A DNA stretch of 64,000 bases from JAFMDF01 sp965222705 (lineage in GTDB: Bacteria > Bacteroidota > Bacteroidia > Chitinophagales > Saprospiraceae), in the NCBI GenBank assembly GCA_965222705.1, contig CBDCUO010000016.1:248001-312000 (forward strand), in the 5' to 3' direction. The position numbers were made by a program, and so were the translations under genes. Below, piece by piece: positions 44,893-54,600 of the stretch. The notes beneath the pieces were generated by a model. The model saw only the letters and a program-made list of their open reading frames with translations. It was not told the origin of the DNA and did no database searches. Each line of letters opens with the position of its first letter. The stretch's first letter is position 1.

Positions 44893-47800
44893 TTAGGAAT
44901 AAGGTACAATCTGAATTTCACTAAAACCGCTACCCCGTTTGTGTATCTGTATTTGGGTAGCAATGCGCTCTTTAAGCGCATTTACATGGGAGATCACACC
45001 GATTGTTTTGCCGACTGACTGCAAGTTTTCCAAAGTAGATATAGCTAGATCCAAGGCTGACTCGTCTAATGTCCCAAACCCTTCGTCAATAAAAAGGGAT
45101 TGAATTTGGGTATTTTTACCCGCTAAATCTGATAAACCCAGAGCCAAAGCCAAGCTCACCAAAAAACTCTCGCCCCCAGAAAGAGTATGTATAGAGCGAA
45201 CATTGTCTGCTTGATAAGTGTCTATAATTTCTAATTCCAAATTCCGGTCATCGGGCTTATGGATTAGATAGCGGCCATTTAATTGCAATAGGTGTCGATT
45301 GGCCAATTCGCTCAATCTTTTGAGGGTCAATCCTTGTGCAAAAACCCGGAATTTTTTGCCATCTGCTGCCCCAATTAGGTCATTAAGCCTTGCCCAACGA
45401 CGGTATTCTTTCTGTTGAATATCCATTTTCTCTATCAGGGCTTTACCCTCTTTTTCCCTGTGTGCATTATCTTCTAATCGCTGGTTAATTCCTCCGATTT
45501 GCTGTTGCAAAGACTGGTAAGTTTCTTCACAGGCAGTATATTTTTCAGTAAGCATCGCCAAAGTTTCCGTCGTTAGTGCTTTTTTTGCTAGGCGGCCTAG
45601 TTCTTTTTGAATGTTCTTCAAGGATTGTCGTTGTTCGGTTAATTGTTTCTCTAAACTGGCTTTTAATTGTGCGAGTTGGGTGGCTTCTTCAGGAGGTAGA
45701 TGAGCAAGTTTTAAAGCAGCAACTGACAAAAATCCTTCTTTCTTAATTTTTTTTAACAATCTGGATTCTTGCTCTCCCAATTGCCTATTAATGCGATCTA
45801 GGTCTTTTTCGCCTTTTGCCACGCTGGACAAAGCTGTTTTTAAATGAACTTCTGCCTCTTTTAGTTCTCGATTAATTTTTCCAACTGCTTCTTCATTGGC
45901 AACTAAGATACGCTTTAACAATTTTCGTTCTTCTATTACTTCTTTTTCACCAAACAGCCCCACCCTACTCGCTTGTAAATCGGTTAGTTCTGTTTTCATT
46001 TTTGTCAATTGTTTATCAATGGTCTTTTCTCGCTTCCAAAATTTCTCTTGCTGCTTATTAAGTTGCTTTAATTGTTGGTTGGTAAGTGCAATATTCTGCT
46101 GTTCTGTAGCTAATCGGTCCGCAGCCGTGATATAAGCATTGCTTTTTTTAGTAAGTGCTTCAATAATGTGAGCAAAAGATTCTTCATTTAAATTATACCC
46201 AAAAGCATGGAGTTGTGGGTTTATTTCCTTCTCTAGTTGAATTATTTTTTTACCAACTTCGGATTGCCTTTTTAGTCCATTTTTAGTACTGGTTTCTAGA
46301 GCAGCCCATTTAATTTTTTCTTCATTATGTTGTTGCTTCAAGTCTTGGATCAATCCTTCCTTTTGAACAATTTGTCCCTCCAGTTCGAGTAGTTTACTTC
46401 GAATATTTCGTTTATTTTGAATATTTTGATAAATGGCTTTTAGCTTTTTATCTAAAATATTATTATTGGTCGTGGTATATATTTTTCGATCCTCCAATTC
46501 TGGAGCAATTTTGGCAATTTTTATTTCTTGATTTTTTATTCTATTTAAAATCATATCTTTTTTTCCCTCAATATTCTTTTCTTGTTCCCCGATAATTTGG
46601 TGTATTTTATTATTGATCTCGTTTTGCCGCCGAACCAAGTTTTTCGTATCTTTTTGGACCAGTTCTAATTGATTTTTTACCTGCAAGTATTCATTTTCCG
46701 TTTCATTGACAAACGGCCGATAATTTTCTAGTTGGCGAAACGGGTGCACTGTGGATAAGCAAAGTGGACATTTTTCTCCCTCTTCCAAACTTGCTCTTTC
46801 CCGTCCATAATTGGCAAACAGTTTTTCTCGCTCAAACATTTGAAGTTTGTATTCATAAATTCGAGTTAATTCGTCCTGCAACTCTAAAGCAGATAATAGG
46901 CGGTTTTCAATTATCCCTCGTTTGTTTTCCAAATCCCTTATTTCCTCTTCGTACACTGACAATTCCTGAATCAATTGCAAATAATCTTCATTCAATTCAA
47001 TCAAGTCCTTCAGGTTTTTATACTGCCCTTCCAACTGCTCAAGCTGCACATTCAAATCTCCTAGTAAGGTATTTCTATTTGATTTTTTAAAATTGGGAAA
47101 ATGGTTAAAAAAATCTCGTTCAGCTAACTTTAATTCTCCCGTATTCTTTACTATTCTTTGTTCAAAACCGGCGATTAGTTTTTGGGTTTCTGTCAAACTA
47201 GCCTTTATCCGTTCTTGCTCTATCGCCAATGCTTTCTGCTCCCCTTGCAAACCCTGCCAGTCCGATAACTGTAGTTGCAAAGCAGGTAAAACTACAGCCA
47301 AACCCTTAAATAATTTATTATCAGTCAGCCAGGTATTTACTTTATCAATCAATATTTGAATTCGTTCTTTTTCTTTATCGAAAAAATTAACAGAAGATTG
47401 ATTATCAGAAAGTTGTGAGCGCACCTCTGCTAATTCTTGCTGCATTTTCTGAAAGGGAATCTGCCGCTCTTGTATCTGAATATCCAGCATGGAAACCCGA
47501 TGAAACAGTTTTTCTTTTTGTTCTGACTCTTTTTTTCTGGCTTCTAATTCATTAGTCATTTTAGCTGCCCTTCCATCTAATTCTTGTTGTTGTCGCTCCT
47601 GATCGGCAATAGAGGTTTGCAGTGTTGTCAATTCTTCTTGTAATTGATGTCGGGTATTTTCCAACTCTTCTAACTTAGCCAAATCTTTTTGAAAAATTAA
47701 AGTTTTTTGGTGCCTATCTATTTGGGCAAATTCGGTATTAGACCGAGCAATTTCCAGCTCTGCTTTTTGCACTTGCTGTTCAAAAAAAACCTGTTGTTCT

Positions 47801-48564
47801 TCTAGTTCCAGTAAGCGATTCTGCCACTGAATTTGGGCCTGGATTTCCATTTGCTTCTTATGTTGTGCTTTTCCTGTAGTCTGCAGCTCCTTCAATTTCT
47901 TTTTTAGTGCCATTAGGGTCTCCTTATCTAGAATTTGCAAGGCATTCAGCTCTTTTTCCAAATCATCAATTTTCTCTTCTTCTAATTTGTGCCGTTGGTA
48001 AGCAGCTACTGAAATTTGAGAATAAATCTCTGTTCCGGTAATGCGTTCTAGCAAATTACTTCGGTCTCGTTCGCTAGCTTTTAGAAAAGTGGCAAAATCA
48101 CCTTGCGATAGCAACACAGATTTACAAAATCGCTGATAATCCAACCCCGAAATGTCTTCTACTTTTTCATCAATTTCGCGTATTTTCTCTGCAATGATTT
48201 CAAATTTTTTCTTTTTCGGGTGCCATTTTGCCAATTCTCTTTTTACCCGAATATTTCCATCCAGCTTACCTCGAGCTCTCCAAACCAACCATTTTCCTCG
48301 ATAAATGCTTTCTTTTGCCCAAAATTCTACTTCTGCATAGCCTTCGGTTGTGCCGTAAGACAACACTTCGCTTTCCTCTTTATTTCTATGGATTTTCCCG
48401 TATAGCCCTAAAGTTAAAGCGTCTAAAATGGTTGTTTTTCCTGCCCCAGTATCTCCTACTATGGCAAATAAGCCTGCATCCCCTAAAGGACTCGCCACAA
48501 AGTCAATAGCCGTTTCTAACTTTAGGGAGTTAAGGTTTTTTAACGCTATTTTGAGTATTTTCAC
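44893..48564 (-). CDS. sbcC: SbcC/Rad50-type ATPase
   Basis: 1223 residues; the partner of SbcD in the nuclease that opens hairpins and trims DNA ends. Walker A is VGDTGAGKTTILDALTLGLYG near the N-terminus. Two very long coiled-coil arms flank a zinc hook CPLC (about residue 595, EKCPLCLSTVHPF), and the C-terminal part has the ABC signature HTLSGGESFLVSLALALGLS and Walker B SLFIDEGFGTLDE. It starts with GTG at 48564, 16 bp after the sbcD stop. Translation is probably coupled. Confidence 0.96.
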   Translation of the reverse strand: MKILKIALKNLNSLKLETAIDFVASPLGDAGLFAIVGDTGAGKTTILDALTLGLYGKIHRNKEESEVLSYGTTEGYAEVEFWAKESIYRGKWLVWRARGKLDGNIRVKRELAKWHPKKKKFEIIAEKIREIDEKVEDISGLDYQRFCKSVLLSQGDFATFLKASERDRSNLLERITGTEIYSQISVAAYQRHKLEEEKIDDLEKELNALQILDKETLMALKKKLKELQTTGKAQHKKQMEIQAQIQWQNRLLELEEQQVFFEQQVQKAELEIARSNTEFAQIDRHQKTLIFQKDLAKLEELENTRHQLQEELTTLQTSIADQERQQQELDGRAAKMTNELEARKKESEQKEKLFHRVSMLDIQIQERQIPFQKMQQELAEVRSQLSDNQSSVNFFDKEKERIQILIDKVNTWLTDNKLFKGLAVVLPALQLQLSDWQGLQGEQKALAIEQERIKASLTETQKLIAGFEQRIVKNTGELKLAERDFFNHFPNFKKSNRNTLLGDLNVQLEQLEGQYKNLKDLIELNEDYLQLIQELSVYEEEIRDLENKRGIIENRLLSALELQDELTRIYEYKLQMFEREKLFANYGRERASLEEGEKCPLCLSTVHPFRQLENYRPFVNETENEYLQVKNQLELVQKDTKNLVRRQNEINNKIHQIIGEQEKNIEGKKDMILNRIKNQEIKIAKIAPELEDRKIYTTTNNNILDKKLKAIYQNIQNKRNIRSKLLELEGQIVQKEGLIQDLKQQHNEEKIKWAALETSTKNGLKRQSEVGKKIIQLEKEINPQLHAFGYNLNEESFAHIIEALTKKSNAYITAADRLATEQQNIALTNQQLKQLNKQQEKFWKREKTIDKQLTKMKTELTDLQASRVGLFGEKEVIEERKLLKRILVANEEAVGKINRELKEAEVHLKTALSSVAKGEKDLDRINRQLGEQESRLLKKIKKEGFLSVAALKLAHLPPEEATQLAQLKASLEKQLTEQRQSLKNIQKELGRLAKKALTTETLAMLTEKYTACEETYQSLQQQIGGINQRLEDNAHREKEGKALIEKMDIQQKEYRRWARLNDLIGAADGKKFRVFAQGLTLKRLSELANRHLLQLNGRYLIHKPDDRNLELEIIDTYQADNVRSIHTLSGGESFLVSLALALGLSDLAGKNTQIQSLFIDEGFGTLDESALDLAISTLENLQSVGKTIGVISHVNALKERIATQIQIHKRGSGFSEIQIVPYS

Positions 48565-48580
48565 TTTCTCAATTTTAATA

Positions 48581-49792
48581 TTATTCTTCTTTTATCCAAT
48601 CCAACAATTCTCTGAAGGTAAAAACCAATTCTTTTTGTTGTAGCGCTCTCATTTTTCCGTCACTTTCGCACTTTTTTATAAATACCTCTTCAGGGCTTAG
48701 GTCATCCAAATTGACCTTTAAGACCAGGTTTTCCAAGCCGAGATGATGATTTTTCATTCTTATTTTTAAAATATCCATCCAAAAATCTTTGGCAAATTCC
48801 CTGATCTCGCCATCCAGGTTGGGGATTTTTTCTTCCGTTTCAATATTGATCTCTACCCAGGGCATTAGTTCCCCTTTTCGTTTTTTATCAAACCGTTGAA
48901 GCCTTTCCTTTACCTTTTGTAAGGTTCCCGTAAAAGCAACCAACTCCCGAAAACGGGGAATTTTTATTTCGACAACACTTTTAAGTTTTTTAGCCTCAAA
49001 ATCCAATAATTGTATGGACTTTCTATCCTGTATCTCACTGAAACTCAATGGAATAATCGAACCGGAATAGCGTATGTGGTTCTGTGCTCCAACCAATTGA
49101 GGTCGATGTAAGTGTCCTAGTGCTATGTAATCAAAAATTGTCGGAAACTGGTCGCTTTCAATATTTTCAATATCCCCGATATAAATATTATTTTGTTTAT
49201 CGGAAGCGGTCGCTCCCTTGGCATAAAGATGTCCAGTAGCAAGGATTGGGACGTTTTTTTTAGCATATTTTTTAACCGCTTTGCCCGCTTCCTGAAAATG
49301 GCGAACGATCCCTTCTTGTATCCGTGCAATGCGCTCCAAGCCCGTCTCCCCTGATACGCTTAGCCGAATGTCTCGATCCCTCAAAAAAGGAACTGCGGCA
49401 ACAACGGCTTCCAACTCATTTTTTTCACCGAATAACTCGATGATTTCATCTTCTATATTTCCGGTGGCGGCCCCCACTACATGCACATTTAAAATTTCCA
49501 ACAATTCCTTAGGGGCATTGAGCATGGCAGGCGAGTCGTGGTTTCCTCCTACAATAATAATATGACGGCAATAGCTATTTTGCAATTTGGTCAAAAAGCG
49601 ATAGTATAAGCTACGAGCATAGCTAGGTGGATTGCCAATATCAAAGATGTCACCAGCGACAATCAGCAAGTCCACCTTTTCTATTTCAATCGTTTCTATT
49701 AGCCAGTCCAAGGCCTTTTTATGTTCCTCTTGCCGATGATTGGATAGAAATTTTTGCCCTAAATGCCAGTCTGAGGTATGCAATATTCTCAT
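48581..49792 (-). CDS. sbcD: SbcD/Mre11-type exonuclease
   Basis: 403 residues from ATG 49792 (MRILHTSDWHLGQKF). Calcineurin-like phosphoesterase motifs: HTSDWHLG, LLIVAGDIFDIG, VGGNHDSP, LATGHLY and IALGHLHRPQ. It forms the SbcCD complex with the next gene. ATG 49834 would add 14 residues before the conserved start; because the predicted transcription start is around 49842, the shorter form is preferred. Confidence 0.95.
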   Translation of the reverse strand: MRILHTSDWHLGQKFLSNHRQEEHKKALDWLIETIEIEKVDLLIVAGDIFDIGNPPSYARSLYYRFLTKLQNSYCRHIIIVGGNHDSPAMLNAPKELLEILNVHVVGAATGNIEDEIIELFGEKNELEAVVAAVPFLRDRDIRLSVSGETGLERIARIQEGIVRHFQEAGKAVKKYAKKNVPILATGHLYAKGATASDKQNNIYIGDIENIESDQFPTIFDYIALGHLHRPQLVGAQNHIRYSGSIIPLSFSEIQDRKSIQLLDFEAKKLKSVVEIKIPRFRELVAFTGTLQKVKERLQRFDKKRKGELMPWVEINIETEEKIPNLDGEIREFAKDFWMDILKIRMKNHHLGLENLVLKVNLDDLSPEEVFIKKCESDGKMRALQQKELVFTFRELLDWIKEE

Positions 49793-49847
49793 TTGTTGCT
49801 TTAGTATCTTGGTCGCTATTTTACAATCCGTCATTTTTGTTCTTTAG

Positions 49848-49878
49848 CAAAGATAGCTAATTGAACCTATGGCACCAA
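49848..49878 (-). promoter_or_regulatory. sbcDC promoter
   Basis: Minus-strand TTG (49878-49876, within CTTTGG) and TATCTTTG (49855-49848), spaced by 20 bp, match the Bacteroidota -33/-7 elements. The predicted leader to ATG 49792 is about 50 nt. Confidence 0.6.
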
Positions 49879-50037
49879 AGCAAGAAAAAGCAAGATGCTG
49901 AAATATTGAGACAGTCCAATACTAATAGCAATAGAATGGATAAAAAATGGCAAGTAGCTGTGGAAAGACTGGCAGAGAATGGTAGGAAATGGCGGGAATG
50001 CTCCCAGAAAAGTAGTAGCTTGTAAAGCCGGATGCCA

Positions 50038-50051
50038 CGGGCTGAAGCCCG
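50038..50051. repeat. REP-like palindrome CGGGCTGAAGCCCG
   Basis: Six-base perfect arms with a 2-nt loop, in the non-coding gap between sbcD's upstream region and the end of the DUF1508 gene. GC-rich against AT-rich surroundings. It resembles dispersed intergenic palindromes. Confidence 0.45.
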
Positions 50052-50093
50052 CAGACATCAAACCGTCAAAAATCAGGCCTGACTACTCGTATT

Positions 50094-51329
50094 TTAAACT
50101 ACTTGCAGATAACATGAACCATTTAATTGTTTTTTCCCTTGTTGCTTATCCGCTACCAAAATATTGGTGGTAAGGCGATAGGTTCCACTTTGTAAGTTTT
50201 TTGCACTAAAAGGAAATTCCAGCCCTCTTTCTTTAAATTGTAGGTTTTCAAGTGGCAGCATGATAGCTGACCGACCGGAGCCCAGAAGATGTAGCTCTAT
50301 ATCAGCCTTTAAAATCTTTCGCTCGATTGTTCTTAAAACTTCCTCCTGCATAGCTATATGCAATTGAACAGATGTAGTGTTGTTCATAAAAAAATGCTTA
50401 TCCGCTCTACCCTTTAGTTGTATCTCTACCGGAATAAAAGGGATAATGCCTGCACCAGATTCCATTCTTACAACCGGTGTGCTAGTAGGCATTTCTTGCT
50501 CCACCTGCTTTTTATCCACAGCAATATTTTTGAACGCTTTTTCTAAATCCTGAATTTTCTTTAATGGAGAAATCGGCGCTGATATTTTAGGGTTTTCTGG
50601 CATTTGAATCGGTGGAAGGGGCGCATTTGTTTTCGATTTTTTACCTTTCTCTTTAACAACCGACGTTGAAATCGCTTTTTCTTTTTCCGCAACATAGCTC
50701 AACGGAGAAGTAGTAGCCTGTGGGGGTCTGTTATCTACAACCAACTGGCTCATCAAAAAGGAAGCGATAGCTTCTATATTGATTCCTTTGAAAGTCTGTT
50801 TTTCTTGATTGTTGAGGTTATGAATAAGCCCGACAAACTGTTCGTTTTGTCCGTTTCTTTTATAAAATTCTATGCGAAAAACCTGCCGGGGCAAGGATTC
50901 AAAGGAGTCAGTGTGATCATTACTGACCGTCTTTTGAAGTATCCCCTCACGCATAGCCAGCGGCTTTTTAGAGCTGGCTACCTGTTTAAGGTACTGCATA
51001 GCCAGATGCATTTCTTTTTTTGAAGCGTATCGTCTGCTTTGAGCAATCTCTTTGTGATTACCCGCTTTTAGAATGAAATAGTGTTTTCCCTCTTTTTCTC
51101 TTTCTTCATACCGTTTGGGCTTGATGCTATTTTTTAAAACAGATTTTAATCCATTTTCTGCGCCATCGGCAGATTGATAGGCTTGGCTGAATAAAAAAGG
51201 TAGCCCATTTACATTATTGCAATGAAAATAGTGGTGCTTAGTCTTTTCATTTTGAAAAAGGATAAAGCCGGGATTCTTATTCGGAGAAGCCTGTTGAAAA
51301 TTGTAGTTATCTTGAGTGGGCATTTTCAT
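50094..51329 (-). CDS. DUF1508/YegP-domain protein, shorter paralogue
   Basis: 411 residues. The first 125 or so form one two-part DUF1508 unit (FILFQNEKTKHHYFHCN ... SADGAENGLKSVLKNS; HYFILKAGNHKEIAQS), clearly related to the 926-residue protein at 10541. A low-complexity linker (about 130-290) leads to a C-terminal beta-rich domain (about 295-411: VEIQLKGRADKHFFMNN ... LPLENLQFKERGLEFPF) that I do not recognise. There is no membrane segment. The region 51330-51455 upstream contains a TAGCTTTG element. It may form a small functional group with the next two minus-strand genes. Confidence 0.75.
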   Translation of the reverse strand: MKMPTQDNYNFQQASPNKNPGFILFQNEKTKHHYFHCNNVNGLPFLFSQAYQSADGAENGLKSVLKNSIKPKRYEEREKEGKHYFILKAGNHKEIAQSRRYASKKEMHLAMQYLKQVASSKKPLAMREGILQKTVSNDHTDSFESLPRQVFRIEFYKRNGQNEQFVGLIHNLNNQEKQTFKGINIEAIASFLMSQLVVDNRPPQATTSPLSYVAEKEKAISTSVVKEKGKKSKTNAPLPPIQMPENPKISAPISPLKKIQDLEKAFKNIAVDKKQVEQEMPTSTPVVRMESGAGIIPFIPVEIQLKGRADKHFFMNNTTSVQLHIAMQEEVLRTIERKILKADIELHLLGSGRSAIMLPLENLQFKERGLEFPFSAKNLQSGTYRLTTNILVADKQQGKKQLNGSCYLQVV

Positions 51330-51432
51330 TGGTTTTAGCGATTGTTGGAAATAAAAAGTCGAAATTTCTTTAAATAAAAGAAATGGGCGAGCTACGTTTA
51401 TATCTATAAGTGCAACTTTCCCATTTCTTTTG

Positions 51433-51440
51433 CAAAGCTA
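51433..51440 (-). promoter_or_regulatory. Putative -7 element (TAGCTTTG) of the DUF1508 gene
   Basis: TAnnTTTG on the minus strand, about 100 bp before the ATG at 51329. No clear -33. Confidence 0.35.
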
Positions 51441-51455
51441 AATAGCTAAAGTAAT

Positions 51456-51935
51456 TTAGCTTCTATAGAATTGTAGAAATTCCGCTTCTTCAAATCCTGC
51501 TACTGGTAATGGTTTCTTCCCGACAATCGTTTGCAAATTAACTGTGCAAACAGGCTTGACAATTCCTTCTGTCATCTGTGCAGGAATGGTGATTGTCGCT
51601 GCATAGTTTGTACCTCTTGCGCCGCCAGCTTTAATGGGGATGATTTTTTCATAAAAGCCTGGAGTATGCTCATTAGACCCCCATTTTTCAAAATAGATTC
51701 TACATCTCCATTCCGCAACCCCATCAAGTAAATCATGTAAATTACCTTCAGCATTCCAGTAAATGTGGCAATGCATTCTTTGATCTGTTTGAACGATCTT
51801 GTTTGTTAATACTGACCAATGAGGAGGAACTGGCCAATCGCTTGGTCCAAAAGTGGGATCTGGTAATTCATGTACAAAGACAAATCCCGGTCTATTAATT
51901 CTGAACGAGCCGTTAAAAAGAACTTCAAATCTCAT
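51456..51935 (-). CDS. Protein of unknown function
   Basis: 159 residues, no signal peptide, no membrane helix, rich in aromatic residues and prolines (GFVFVHELPDPTFGPSDWPV). The pattern of alternating hydrophobics (MHCHIYWNAEGN; CRIYFEKWG; NYAATITIPAQM; KPVCTVNLQTIV) suggests a beta-sandwich. I recognise no family. It lies between the DUF1508 gene (127 bp downstream) and the BTAD regulator, all on the minus strand. Confidence 0.65.
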   Translation of the reverse strand: MRFEVLFNGSFRINRPGFVFVHELPDPTFGPSDWPVPPHWSVLTNKIVQTDQRMHCHIYWNAEGNLHDLLDGVAEWRCRIYFEKWGSNEHTPGFYEKIIPIKAGGARGTNYAATITIPAQMTEGIVKPVCTVNLQTIVGKKPLPVAGFEEAEFLQFYRS

Positions 51936-52129
51936 AATTAAAATTTAACACAATTTATTCTAAAAAAAGACTCAGCCATAGTTTTTTAGAGTAAATTGTT
52001 TGTTTTACATTTTGGTTTATACTTCCGGTTTTGCCGGAGTTTGCTGAATCCATTTGCAAGGTAGTAGGGTGAAATTAATTTCTGCTTTTAAAAAAATTAC
52101 ATTACAATTAAATTTAACTTATTTTTTAT

Positions 52130-53356
52130 TTAAGCAGGCTTTGAGCGAATTTGCTCGAATAATCGGGCGGTACTCGTTGAAGGAGGTACATTCAATTTTT
52201 CTTTTAATATTCTTTCACAACGATGAAAAAGGCGGATGGCTTTTCGAAGCTCTCCTTGATTAATGGCACAATGCATTAAGATACGGTAAGCTTCTTCGAG
52301 GCACTCATCTTTTTGGAGCATCAATTTGGCAAATTGCTGTGCTGTGTCCCAATCTTGCTGGCAAAAGCAGTATTGGCTTAAGCGCAGCAAAGTCATGACA
52401 TAAATTTCAGCAAGGTTTTCTCTTTCCGCTCCAGTCCAGGGTTCGCTATGAAGGTTTTCTAAAAAATCCCCCTTATAATAGGCATAAACGGCATAAAAAG
52501 ATTTGGCAGCAGCCTGTTTTTTCCCTCTACGTTCAGCCGTTTTTCCCTTTTGCCAATGCTTATTTAACCACCCAATGTCTGTTTCAATTCGAAGTGTAGG
52601 ATTGATGAAATAACAGCCATTTTCATACCGCAAGACATCATCGCCTGGCATTGCTCTAGCGAACAATTTGCGAATGGCATGAATAGTAACATTTAGGCTA
52701 TTGCGAGCGCTGTCTCTAGGGGTATCTTCCCAAAACAGGTCCATTAGGCGGGTCTTATTTATTTTTCTACCAAAATGGAATAGTAAATAAGCCAATAAAG
52801 ATTGGCGTTTTTTGGGTAGGTCTTTTAGCAGATATTGGCCATTGGCATAGACGCTAAATATACCCATGAACTGAACAGATAAATCAATGTTCGGCTCCTT
52901 AGGGAGCAATTTATTTGGCATCATTTTCTGAAAAAATAAAGGAACAATACCTGCGGCAGTTAAGTTTTTTTCTTTTATTTTTCTGGAAATGGAATTGGGG
53001 TTGGGGTTAGATATCCGTTGTATTGTATCTATCAACTCATCTTCATCAATAGGCGCAAAAAGCACATCGGCAGCTCCCTGGCGATACGCTTTTCTAACTT
53101 CCAGTGAATTAGTTTTTTTAGCAAGAACAATGATGGGCTGAGTAGCGTGCTTTTTCCATTCCTCTATTTTGTAATCTTGAATATCAAGAGAATCAATTAG
53201 AATTAGACTAATTTTGCCCAAATAGTCTATACAATTGGCAGGATAGTCATAAGGGACCGGAATTATCTGAAAAGCTGACCCTAGTGAGGAAGCGACGGTT
53301 TTTGTAATGGATAAGTCATTACTAATGACAAGTATCATTTGGTCATTAGCTCTCAT
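52130..53356 (-). CDS. BTAD/SARP-like transcriptional regulator with a receiver-like N-terminus
   Basis: 408 residues. Residues about 5-115 resemble a response-regulator receiver fold (MILVISNDLSITKTVASSL, ISLILIDSLDIQDY, PIIVLAKKTNSLEVRKAYRQGAADVLFAPIDEDEL) but lack the N-terminal acidic pair, so phosphorylation is doubtful. A winged-helix domain (about 165-260, KKRQSLLAYLLFHFGRKINK, LNVTIHAIRKLF) and a bacterial transcriptional activator (BTAD) helical domain follow. An IS630 element now begins only 52 bp upstream of the ATG and may have replaced its original promoter. Confidence 0.82.
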   Translation of the reverse strand: MRANDQMILVISNDLSITKTVASSLGSAFQIIPVPYDYPANCIDYLGKISLILIDSLDIQDYKIEEWKKHATQPIIVLAKKTNSLEVRKAYRQGAADVLFAPIDEDELIDTIQRISNPNPNSISRKIKEKNLTAAGIVPLFFQKMMPNKLLPKEPNIDLSVQFMGIFSVYANGQYLLKDLPKKRQSLLAYLLFHFGRKINKTRLMDLFWEDTPRDSARNSLNVTIHAIRKLFARAMPGDDVLRYENGCYFINPTLRIETDIGWLNKHWQKGKTAERRGKKQAAAKSFYAVYAYYKGDFLENLHSEPWTGAERENLAEIYVMTLLRLSQYCFCQQDWDTAQQFAKLMLQKDECLEEAYRILMHCAINQGELRKAIRLFHRCERILKEKLNVPPSTSTARLFEQIRSKPA

Positions 53357-53462
53357 TTTTTTGGCTATTTAGGTTTTCAATACATTTGTAGGATAATGGC
53401 TACTAAATACTTTGTAATAAAAATTAGTTAACGTTTCGTATTTTTCGAAAAAAGATCGGAAG

Positions 53463-54577
53463 ATGAAAAAACAACATGTCAAATTAAAGAAAGCAGATCT
53501 TAAAAAAATAGAAGAAATACTTTCGAAAGATTCTTTGAAATCAAGAGAATACAAACGAGCAACAGGCTTGAAAGCTTTGCATAATGGTCAAACCTATCAG
53601 GAAGTATCAGATCTCTTAGGAATTAGCTACCAAACAGCATCTACCTGGGCTAAAAAATATAAATCTGAAGGTTTAAATTTTTTAGAAGATAAACCAAGAT
53701 CAGGTCGTCCATTAGAGATAGATGCTTTACAGAAAGCTAAAGTTACTGCATTAGCTTGTAGCGAACCTCCAGAGGGGCATGCTAAATGGACACTTCGATT
53801 ATTGGCCGATAAATTAGTAGAACTTGAGTATTGTGATCATATTTCCCACAATCAAGTAGGTCTAATTTTAAAAAAAATGAACTTAAGCCTCACTTAAAGT
53901 GCTACTGGTGTATCGGCAAAATAACAGCTGGTTTTCTAGCTCAGATGGAACAAATTTTATGGCTTTACAGCCTAGAGTATGATCCACTATATCCAGTTAT
54001 TTGCTTTGATGAACGCCCTTGTTTCCTGATTGAGAATACAAAACAACCAATAGCAATGAGGTCAGGAAAAATCACTAAAGAGCATTATGCTTATAAGAAA
54101 AACGGTTCCTGTTCTTTACTTGCAGCTATTGAACCTTTGACGGGCAAAAGAATAGCTAAAGTTTATGATCGTCGCACAAAGAAAGATTATGCCGACTTTT
54201 TGGATTTTGTAGCACAGCAATATCCCAATGCTATAAAACTAAGAACAGTTCAAGATAATTTGAATACACATAAGGCCAGTTCATTTTATGAAAACTTTTG
54301 TGTACAAAAAGCATTTGAGCTGACTCAAAAATTTGATTTTTATTATACGCCTCTATCTGCATCTTGGCTCAATATGATAGAAATTGAATTTTCAGCTTTA
54401 GCTAGGCAATGTTTAAATCAAAGAATTCCTACCAAGGAATTGCTCGAAAAAAAAGTATTAACTCTTGTCAAAGAACGTAGTGATAAAAAAATTAAAATCA
54501 ACTGGCAGTTTTCACTAAATAATGCCAGATTAAAAATGGAGCGACATTATAAAAACGTCAACCCTAAAATATTATGA
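53463..54577 (+). CDS. IS630 transposase, probably made by programmed -1 frameshift
   Basis: Frame A (53463-53897) carries a helix-turn-helix (TYQEVSDLLGISYQTASTWAKK) and a winged-helix region. Frame B is open through the gap and encodes the DDE domain: Asp in VICFDERP, Asp in VQDNLNTH and Glu in LNMIEIEFS. At 53870-53877 the message reads TTA AAA AAA ATG; slipping back one base on A-AAA-AAA gives KKNELKPHLKCYWCIGK, the normal family sequence, leading straight into frame B. A hairpin starts 4 nt later (53881-53900). The fused product is about 370 residues, normal for the family. Confidence 0.88.
53870..53900 (+). promoter_or_regulatory. Slippery heptamer A-AAA-AAA with downstream stem-loop
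   Basis: The heptamer 53870-53876 is in the correct phase for -1 slippage from transposase frame A. ACTTAAG (53881-53887) pairs with CTTAAAGT (53893-53900), with one bulged A and a 5-nt loop, and could act as the stimulator. It is AT-rich and therefore weak. Confidence 0.7.
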
Positions 54578-54600
54578 AACTTAAATTACAAAGTACTAAA

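Larger units (their letters stand above)
53408..54595 (+). mobile_element. IS630-family insertion sequence, complete
   Basis: 1188 bp from TA to TA, bounded by the 11-bp perfect inverted repeat TACTTTGTAAT (53408-53418) and ATTACAAAGTA (54585-54595). TA dinucleotides at both ends fit the TA target of IS630/Tc1 elements; a longer direct repeat TACTAAA also flanks it (53401-53407, 54594-54600). It contains a two-frame transposase. A 225-bp element with the same ends follows immediately. Confidence 0.9.
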
